From a virus: a DNA stretch of 25,425 nt. This document shows, piece by piece, positions 20,026 through 25,425 of the stretch. The notes under the pieces were generated by a model. It made no database searches. It saw only the letters and a list, made by a program, of their open reading frames with translations, and was not told where the DNA came from. Positions within the stretch are counted from its first letter, which is position 1; every line of letters starts with the position of its first letter. The stretch covers positions 1 to 25,425 of IMG/VR virus record IMGVR_UViG_3300022916_000083, one strand, 5' to 3'. Made by a program: the position numbers and the translations under genes.

Positions 20026-20215
20026 CAGATTCCCGGCGGCGGTAGCTTCCGGGATCCGCCCCCTCCGCCGGGGCTGCGGGGTTCCCCGCTCCGTTCGCAT
20101 CAGCCATGCGGGCGGGGCGGACCCCGTCGGCGGTCCGGGCCATGTAGGAACCTCGCGCCCGAGTTCAGCACAGAGGCGCACGACATCGATCCGCCTGCGT
20201 GGCGGGGGAGTTGCT
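20026..20215 (+). other. Structured 5' leader of the primase operon
   Basis: The stretch carries several strong inverted repeats: TCCCGG (20031..20036) with CCGGGA (20049..20054); GCGGGG/CCCCGC (20076..20089) with a small loop; and CGGACC (20118..20123) with GGTCCG (20132..20137). GC content is high and no open frame fills it. It looks like folded RNA in a long leader; it has no T-run and no riboswitch class was recognised. A GGGGAG ribosome site at 20205..20210 precedes the GTG at 20216. Confidence 0.45.
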
Positions 20216-20503
20216 GTGTCCGAATCCGCTGAATCACTGCTCGCCTTTGCCGTCGACGACAGCCCCACGCACCCCTGGGAGTGGACCTGCTCGGTTGCCT
20301 TCGCTGAGACTCGTGGAAAGGCAAGGTTCGCCGTTGCTCGCGAGTGGATGTTGGAGTGGGACGATGCACTGGCGCTTCGAGTTCGGCGCGTGCCCGAACT
20401 CGACCAGCACGCCGTCATCGACGAGGTGATCCTCGACGTTGCCGACCTACTCGCCATGACGGGAACTGACCCAGTAGCCCTTCGCGGAGTCCGTGGCCTG
20501 TGA
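20216..20503 (+). CDS. Small hypothetical protein before the primase
   Basis: This 95-residue protein starts at GTG 20216 with GGGGAG five bases upstream. MSESAESLLAFAVDDSPTHP, then WEWTCSVAFAETRGKARFAV and AREWMLEWDDALALRVRRV, suggest a mixed fold. The end (DEVILDVADLLAMTGTDPVA) is helical. It overlaps the primase start by four bases (GTGA), so it may help start translation of it. No family is recognised. Confidence 0.55.
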   Translation: MSESAESLLAFAVDDSPTHPWEWTCSVAFAETRGKARFAVAREWMLEWDDALALRVRRVPELDQHAVIDEVILDVADLLAMTGTDPVALRGVRGL

Positions 20504-22602
20504 CTGACCCCAGCACGCACGACGCCGCGTTGGCCTACGCGGAGCAGGGCTGGAGAGTCGTTCCCCTCCACTACCCGGTCGGCGATGGGAGCTGCTCCTG
20601 CGGGAAGTCGAGTTGCAACACAGCTGTCGGCAACGCCCCCGTCGGGAAGCACCCGCGCCTCACCGCGTGGCAGGACCGGGCCACAGTTGACCTCGACAAG
20701 GTGGACGCCTGGTTCGAGCGCGACCCGCGGAACAACGTGGGGATCGCCACGGGCTCCGGGCTCGTCGTCCTGGACATCGACCCGAAGGACGGCGGGTTCG
20801 AGACGCTCGACGCACTGCTAAAGGTGCACGGCGACCTCCCGACGACTCCGACGGTGGAGACGGGCTCGGGCGGCCGGCACTACTACTTCCACAGCTCCGA
20901 CGAGGTCCGCAACAGTGCAGGCAAGCTCGGCGCCGGGCTGGACATTCGAGGGGACGGCGGCCAGGTCGTCGCGCCCCCCTCGCTCCACAAGTCGGGTCAG
21001 CGGTACAGCTGGCTCGTGGGGCTCGACGACGAGGAGCCCGCTGAGCTGCCCGGGTGGATCCCCGAGGAGTTGGAGCGCGCCAGCAAACCGCGCCGCGCGA
21101 AGGTCGATCAGGACCCCGAGGATGTCATCGACGGGAAGCGGAACGACTGGCTGACGAGCAGGGCGGGGTCGCTCCGCCGGTTGTCGCTCGACACCGAGGC
21201 GATCCACGCCGCTTTGGTCGTCATGAACCGGGCGAAGTGCAAGCCGCCGCTGGACGATGACGAGGTCCTCAAGATCGCGAAGTCGGTCGCGAGCTACGCG
21301 CCGGGCCGGCACATCCCTCAGTCGCCGGACGACTGGGAGAACAAGCTGCGGCCGAAGCTTGACCGCAAGGGCAACGAGATCGGCTACATGCCGACCCGTC
21401 GCAACGTGGCGATCGTGCTGTCCAACGACAGCGATTGGCGCGGCAAGATCTGGTTCGACGCGACCCGCTCCAGGGTGTGTTTCGGTGACCAGTCCGTCGA
21501 GGACAGCGACTTCGTCGCGATCGCAAACACGCTCGACAAGCGGTACGACTGGCACAGCTTGAAGGTGGGGCTGATTCACGAGGCGGTGCTGGACGTGGCG
21601 CACCGGCATCAGGTCGACGTCCTGAGCGACTACCTGGAGTCGCTGACCTGGGACGGCGAGACGCGGATGGACCAGTGGCTCTATCACGGGCTGGGAGCCG
21701 AGTGGTCCGACCTGTCCCAAGCCTACTCGCGGAAGTTCATGATCCAGGCCGTCGCCCGCGCCTTGAGGCCCGGGTGCCAGGCGGACACCGTGTTGATCCT
21801 CGTGGGTCCGCAGGGCGCCGGGAAGTCGACGGCTTTCCGCATCCTGGCGGGTGACGAGTGGTTCAGCGACACGGTCGTGGACCTCAAGTCAAGGGATCGG
21901 TTCGCTCAGATCAACCGGGCGTGGGTCTACGAGTTCGCCGAGCTGGCGTCGTTCCGGGCGAGTCGCTCCGACTCGATCAAGGCGTTCCTGACATCGCGCG
22001 ACGACGTCTACCGGCCGCCGTACGCGCGGACAGAGGTCCACCACAAGCGCCGGGTCGTGTTCGTGGCCTCGACGAACGAGGACGAGTTCTTGGCCGACTA
22101 CACGGGCAGTCGGAGGTTCTGGCCGATCCGAGTCAAGGGGCCGCTCGACCGGCAGTGGCTCTCCGAGATGCGCGACCAGCTCTGGGCTGAGGCAGTCGTC
22201 GCGTTCAAGGCTGGCGAGCGGTGGTACCTCGACGACGAACTCGAGGGGCTCCGCGCCGGCGAGTCGCGCCAGTACCAGGAGCGCGACCCGTGGACGGAGC
22301 TGATCGCCGGGTGGGCACAGGACCGGGTCGACCCGTTCACGATGTCCGATGTGCTGGCGAAGGCCTGCAAGCTCGACCCGAGCCGTCAGAGCATGCGGGA
22401 GATGGCGCGCGCGTCGTCGATCCTGCGCGCCCTGGGCTACTACGCCTGTGACGGCATGGTCTACATCGACAGCAAGCAGGTGATGGGCCGGGTCTGGAAG
22501 CTGCCGGGAGACGTCGAGGACCTGGAGGCTGCGCGCCGGCGGCCCGCTGAGATGGTCGAGGCGTGTGAGGACGACGACGAGAGCGAACGGATCCCGATGT
22601 GA
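20500..22602 (+). CDS. Bifunctional primase-polymerase / SF3-type helicase
   Basis: This 700-residue protein starts at GTG 20500. Residues 1-160 are a PrimPol (AEP) domain: SCSCGKSSC (a possible zinc loop), GKHPR (49-53), LDIDPKDGG (91-99; catalytic Asp), ETGSGGRHYYFHS (120-132) and LDIRGDGGQVVAPPS (147-161). Residues 205-270 look like a primase C-terminal helix bundle. Residues about 385-545 form the VirE/SF3 helicase: Walker A GPQGAGKS (436-443), WVYEFAEL (475-482), VVFVASTNEDEFL (519-531) and the arginine-rich GSRRFWPI (536-543). It would prime and unwind phage DNA. Length and order are usual for phage and plasmid replication proteins. Confidence 0.87.
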   Translation: MTDPSTHDAALAYAEQGWRVVPLHYPVGDGSCSCGKSSCNTAVGNAPVGKHPRLTAWQDRATVDLDKVDAWFERDPRNNVGIATGSGLVVLDIDPKDGGFETLDALLKVHGDLPTTPTVETGSGGRHYYFHSSDEVRNSAGKLGAGLDIRGDGGQVVAPPSLHKSGQRYSWLVGLDDEEPAELPGWIPEELERASKPRRAKVDQDPEDVIDGKRNDWLTSRAGSLRRLSLDTEAIHAALVVMNRAKCKPPLDDDEVLKIAKSVASYAPGRHIPQSPDDWENKLRPKLDRKGNEIGYMPTRRNVAIVLSNDSDWRGKIWFDATRSRVCFGDQSVEDSDFVAIANTLDKRYDWHSLKVGLIHEAVLDVAHRHQVDVLSDYLESLTWDGETRMDQWLYHGLGAEWSDLSQAYSRKFMIQAVARALRPGCQADTVLILVGPQGAGKSTAFRILAGDEWFSDTVVDLKSRDRFAQINRAWVYEFAELASFRASRSDSIKAFLTSRDDVYRPPYARTEVHHKRRVVFVASTNEDEFLADYTGSRRFWPIRVKGPLDRQWLSEMRDQLWAEAVVAFKAGERWYLDDELEGLRAGESRQYQERDPWTELIAGWAQDRVDPFTMSDVLAKACKLDPSRQSMREMARASSILRALGYYACDGMVYIDSKQVMGRVWKLPGDVEDLEAARRRPAEMVEACEDDDESERIPM

Positions 22603-23957
22603 TCACCCTCTCCCCCGACCAGTCCGGCGCGCTCGACCACGTCCTGAGCCTGCTCCACGGCGGCGCGCGGGTGGTCACGCTGGCCGGTGCCGCTGGGACG
22701 GGCAAGACGACGATCATGCGCGAGGTGCTGGACAGATCTGGGTTCCCGTTCGTGCTCGCTGCCCCGACTGGTAAGGCTGCTCTGAGGCTGGAGGAGCTGA
22801 CTGGGCAGCCCGCGATGACGCTGCACCGGGTCGCGTACGCGGGAGCCAGGGAGTTGGACGACGGGTCGCTCGTGTTCCATCGGCGGGAAGCCGGCAGCGT
22901 GACCCCGTGGGGCGCGATCGACTTCGACCGCACGAACCGCCACGAGTACAACGACCAGGCGGCGAAGCTGCTCCGTGGGCTCGACCGCGCGCTGCTGATC
23001 ATCGACGAGGCGAGCATGGTCGGAACGCGGATCATGATGGACCTGATCGGCGGGGTGGACGTCGACGGGTGTCAGGTGCAGGCGGTGCTTGGGGAGGGGA
23101 TCCAGATCCTCGCCGTGGGCGACCACTGCCAGCTCCCGCCCGTCAAGGCGGAGCCGGCATTTGACCTCGAGGGCGCGGACGCTCGGCTCGACCGGGTGCA
23201 CCGACAGGCTGAGGGCTCCCCGTTGCTGGCGCTGGCGACGGAGTTGCGGACTCGGCGCGCCGTCCTCGACCGCCACCACCTGGCGCGATACGGGTTCCGG
23301 GCTCGACGGTCGAGCGCAACGGAGCTCGGGCACCGGATCGCGGTTCAGCTCGACATGGTGGGCTCGGACTTCGTCGTGCTGGTCTCGACGAACCGTCAGC
23401 GGCTCGCTGTGAACCGGGCTGCGCGGGCGGCGCTGCTGCTGCCTCCGATGTCTGAGGGCCCTGCTTGTGGCGAGCGGGTGATCCTGCTCGACAACAACTA
23501 CGGGATCCCGTGCGCGAACGGCGAGATCGGGACCGTGCTGGAGGCGCGACCCTGGACGGTGCAGGACTGGCTCGGGGAGGCTGCGTGTGGGTGGACGATG
23601 ACCGTCGACTTGGGGGACCGGGTCGCGCAGGTCTCGACGACGGCGGACGCGTGGACTCGGACTCAGCCTGCGGGCAAGGGCGGCCGAGTGCTCAAGTCCG
23701 AGCGCGACCGTCTGAAGCGGATCGACTACTCCGGAGGGCTGCACGGCGTGGAGGCGGGTCGAGTCCGTGGGCAGCTCGTCGGGTGCGCTCCGGCGTACGC
23801 GATCACGGTGCACAAGTCGCAGGGGTCGGAGTGGGATTGCGGTGTGTTCGTGATGGGCCGATGTGACTGGCTGGGGGCGGACGCCTGGAGGTTGCCCTAC
23901 ACGGGGATCACCCGGTTCCGCTCGGACTGCGACTTCGTCTATGGGGTGAACGGATGA
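22599..23957 (+). CDS. SF1B helicase (RecD/Dda-like)
   Basis: This 452-residue protein overlaps the primase gene by 4 bases, with a GTG start (MITLSPDQSGALDHVLSLLH). It is an AAA-type helicase: Walker A LAGAAGTGKTT (28-38), APTGKAA (55-61), Walker B LLIIDEASMVG (132-142), GDHCQLPPV (174-182), and the C-terminal AITVHKSQGSEWD (401-413) with YTGITRF (434-440). These match RecD/Dda enzymes that unwind 5' to 3' and clear proteins. The middle (residues 200-400) carries accessory beta parts (GERVILLDNNYGIPCANGEI). It probably helps the primase-helicase at forks. A four-base overlap links it to the methyltransferase. Confidence 0.88.
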   Translation: MITLSPDQSGALDHVLSLLHGGARVVTLAGAAGTGKTTIMREVLDRSGFPFVLAAPTGKAALRLEELTGQPAMTLHRVAYAGARELDDGSLVFHRREAGSVTPWGAIDFDRTNRHEYNDQAAKLLRGLDRALLIIDEASMVGTRIMMDLIGGVDVDGCQVQAVLGEGIQILAVGDHCQLPPVKAEPAFDLEGADARLDRVHRQAEGSPLLALATELRTRRAVLDRHHLARYGFRARRSSATELGHRIAVQLDMVGSDFVVLVSTNRQRLAVNRAARAALLLPPMSEGPACGERVILLDNNYGIPCANGEIGTVLEARPWTVQDWLGEAACGWTMTVDLGDRVAQVSTTADAWTRTQPAGKGGRVLKSERDRLKRIDYSGGLHGVEAGRVRGQLVGCAPAYAITVHKSQGSEWDCGVFVMGRCDWLGADAWRLPYTGITRFRSDCDFVYGVNG

Positions 23958-25126
23958 GGGCCGGCTCCCTCTTCTCGGGGATCGGCGGGCTCGACATCGC
24001 CTGTGAGTGGGCCTTCGGGGCTTCGACGGTCTGGCAGCTCGACCTCGTTGGCGAGGCGATCCGCCGCCGGCACTTCCCCGATGCGCTCCAGGTGACCGCC
24101 GACGTGGCGACAGTCGACCCGCTGGGCCTTCCACCAATCGACGTGCTCTGCGCTGGCTTTTCCTGTCAGGATCTGTCCTGTGCTGGCAAGGGCGGGTCGC
24201 GTGACGACCTGGACGCGGGCGACAAGACCGGCCCGACCTATCGCGGTGTGATCCGCTTCGTCGAGGCCCTTCGGCCCGCGTGGGTCGTGCTGGAGAACGT
24301 GCCCGCCGTGCTCAAGCACCGGGACCGCATCGAGACCGACCTGCAGGCCGCGGGGGGCGCGAGGGGCTACGGGGTGACGTGGGTCAAGGCCCGTGCCCTC
24401 GACGCCGGGGCGCCGCACATTCGCCGGAGGGTGTTCGCCGTCGCCGAGCTCGGCGGGACGCCGGGCGGCGTGGTCGACGCGGACCGGGCCGGCATGTGGA
24501 CGTCGGAGGGGGAACAGGCGTGGCAGACGCCGCGAGCAAGCGAGGGGAAAATTGGCGGCTGGAGCAGCAAGGAGGCGACACGTAAGAGCCCATCGCTCGG
24601 GTTCGAGGTCCAGGTCCGCCCGTGGGCCACGCCGACGGTAAATGAGAGCGGCACGGGTCGGCGGGGGCCAGGCGCCGGCCGGGGATCGTGCCCCGGTGAC
24701 GAGTCGATCTCAGGGCAGGTCCGCCCGTTGGCGACCCCTCGGGCAAGCGAGGAACGCGCCTCCGCCTCCCAGGGCACGGTATCGCTGGGCCGGGAACTGC
24801 GCCGGTCCGAGTGGGGACGGCGCCTCAGCCCCGATTGGATTGAGACCCTCATGGGCTACCCGGTCGGCTGGACGCTTCCGACCGGCCCGGCCCTTGCCGC
24901 AGAAGGCGCCCCGGCCTGGCCCCGAGGTCGCTACCCGGCGACCTGGGACCGCGCCACGCCCTGGCCCGGCTACGCCTGGGAGCCCCCGCGCACCCTGCCA
25001 GACGGTCCGCCGTGCCCTGGCCGCCCGGCAAGGATCCGCGGCCTCGGAAACGCAGTGAACCCGCAGTCTGGTGCGCTCGCAATCGGTACAGCGCTTCGTC
25101 CGCCACAGCCGAGCCTCTTCGGATGA
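23954..25126 (+). CDS. DNA cytosine-5 methyltransferase
   Basis: This 390-residue protein has C5 methyltransferase motifs: I (LFSGIGGLD, 6-14), IV (GFSCQDLS, 68-75, Cys71 the nucleophile), VI (WVVLENVP, 110-117), VIII (IRRRVFAVA, 156-164) and X (GLGNAVNPQSGALAIG, 363-378). The motif IV has Ser where Pro is usual (PCQ). The target recognition region (190-267) has three copies of a short repeat: WQTPRASE, WATPTVNE and LATPRASE. A phage-type LSPDWIETLMGYPVGWT follows. It likely protects phage DNA from host restriction. No paired restriction enzyme is seen. Confidence 0.85.
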   Translation: MRAGSLFSGIGGLDIACEWAFGASTVWQLDLVGEAIRRRHFPDALQVTADVATVDPLGLPPIDVLCAGFSCQDLSCAGKGGSRDDLDAGDKTGPTYRGVIRFVEALRPAWVVLENVPAVLKHRDRIETDLQAAGGARGYGVTWVKARALDAGAPHIRRRVFAVAELGGTPGGVVDADRAGMWTSEGEQAWQTPRASEGKIGGWSSKEATRKSPSLGFEVQVRPWATPTVNESGTGRRGPGAGRGSCPGDESISGQVRPLATPRASEERASASQGTVSLGRELRRSEWGRRLSPDWIETLMGYPVGWTLPTGPALAAEGAPAWPRGRYPATWDRATPWPGYAWEPPRTLPDGPPCPGRPARIRGLGNAVNPQSGALAIGTALRPPQPSLFG

Positions 25127-25341
25127 TCACCCGCTACTTCTGCCCCAACGGCCGCAGCGGTCCGAAGTCGACCGCACGCAAGCGTCGCCGCTGCGAGCTG
25201 GACTACGGGCGGCCGTGCCAGTGCTCTCGGGGTCCGGTTCCGGTCATCGATCTCCAGGGCGACTTTCGGTCGATCTGCGACATGCCAGACGACTCGGACC
25301 CGGAGAAGGACGACGGTGGAGGGTTCGATCGGTGCCGCTGA
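25123..25341 (+). CDS. Small Cys-rich protein
   Basis: This 72-residue protein starts at ATG 25123 in an ATGA overlap with the methyltransferase. MITRYFCPNGRSGPKSTARK is basic; RRRCELDYGRPCQCSRG gives Cys residues that could bind zinc together with Cys7 and DRCR at the end. The tail is acidic (MPDDSDPEKDDGGGFD). A linked methyltransferase gene starts inside its end (GTGCCGCTGA). No family was recognised. Confidence 0.55.
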   Translation: MITRYFCPNGRSGPKSTARKRRRCELDYGRPCQCSRGPVPVIDLQGDFRSICDMPDDSDPEKDDGGGFDRCR

Positions 25342-25425
25342 TCAACACCCACCTCGGCGACGGCCTCGACATCTACCCGACGCTCCCGGCCGACGCCTAC
25401 ACGCTGATCGTCTCGGACGGCGCCT
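25332..25425 (+). CDS. Start of a second DNA methyltransferase (cut by window edge)
   Basis: From GTG 25332, overlapping the previous stop, 31 residues are visible: MPLINTHLGDGLDIYPTLPA then DAYTLIVSDGA. The LGD-x-L-x-x-x-P-x-LP start and the VSD block match N6-adenine or N4-cytosine methyltransferases, whose catalytic motif is usually [DS]PP[YF]. Here the residues after SD are GA, so the motif may be a DGAY variant; the deciding residue is beyond the window. It follows the C5 methyltransferase closely. Confidence 0.55.
   Translation, partial: MPLINTHLGDGLDIYPTLPADAYTLIVSDGA

Noticed and set aside
18986-20143. A 385-residue minus-strand open frame opposite the HD gene
   Set aside because: Mirror of the HD gene; no motifs and no promoter or ribosome site.
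20026-20215. Intrinsic terminator after the HD gene
   Set aside because: The hairpins are strong but none is followed by a T-run on the plus strand; a structured leader fits better.
19273-20652. A 459-residue minus-strand open frame across the HD and primase genes
   Set aside because: Opposite clear motif-bearing genes; composition is Ser/Arg/Ala-rich and shadow-like.
19139-22602. Complete Z-genome (2-aminoadenine) system
   Set aside because: Only an HD enzyme and a PrimPol are present; no PurZ or MazZ is visible in the window, so the claim stays as a check rather than a call.

Overview
The window is a piece of a high-GC, tailed, double-stranded DNA phage or prophage (siphovirus type). Genes are tightly packed, with start/stop overlaps such as ATGA, GTGA and TGATG at most junctions. 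The base composition, GC-rich third codon positions, frequent GTG starts, TANNNT-like -10 boxes and three apparent leaderless promoters suggest an actinobacterial or similar high-GC host; that is an inference. No tRNA, rRNA, CRISPR array, integrase or insertion sequence was recognised.

Layout. Positions 18150 down to 1 (minus strand) carry the virion module, read right to left. It starts with a helix-turn-helix protein, then small and large terminase subunits. A run of small unknown genes follows, including a membrane protein and a gene broken by a 4-bp duplication. Next come a portal fused to a MuF-like domain, a Mu-I-like protease with a nested scaffold start, a decoration protein and the major capsid protein. 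Head-tail connectors, tail terminator and major tail protein come next, then a tail assembly chaperone pair joined by a -1 frameshift, and the start of the tape measure protein, cut by the window edge. The head genes resemble those of phage Mu (DUF935 portal, MuF, I protease). The tail is of the long, non-contractile type: there is a frameshifting chaperone and a tape measure protein, but no sheath gene.

The minus-strand module is interrupted at 8782..10026 by four plus-strand genes: two unknowns, a ribbon-helix-helix-like protein and an HNH/zinc-type protein. This cassette has its own leaderless promoter, and its last stop codon overlaps the stop of the opposing gene.

Positions 18544 to the right end (plus strand) carry the early/replication module: a second helix-turn-helix protein related to the one at 18150, a zinc-ribbon protein, an HD phosphohydrolase, a promoter with a structured leader, a primase-polymerase/helicase, a RecD/Dda-like helicase, a C5 cytosine methyltransferase, a small Cys-rich protein and the start of a second methyltransferase.

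The two modules diverge from an AT-richer control region (18151..18543). Each is headed by one of two related HTH proteins, so this looks like a two-paralogue switch. The other main points of interest are the shared leaderless promoter layout, the frameshift signal with a stem 6 nt downstream, and the inserted convergent cassette.
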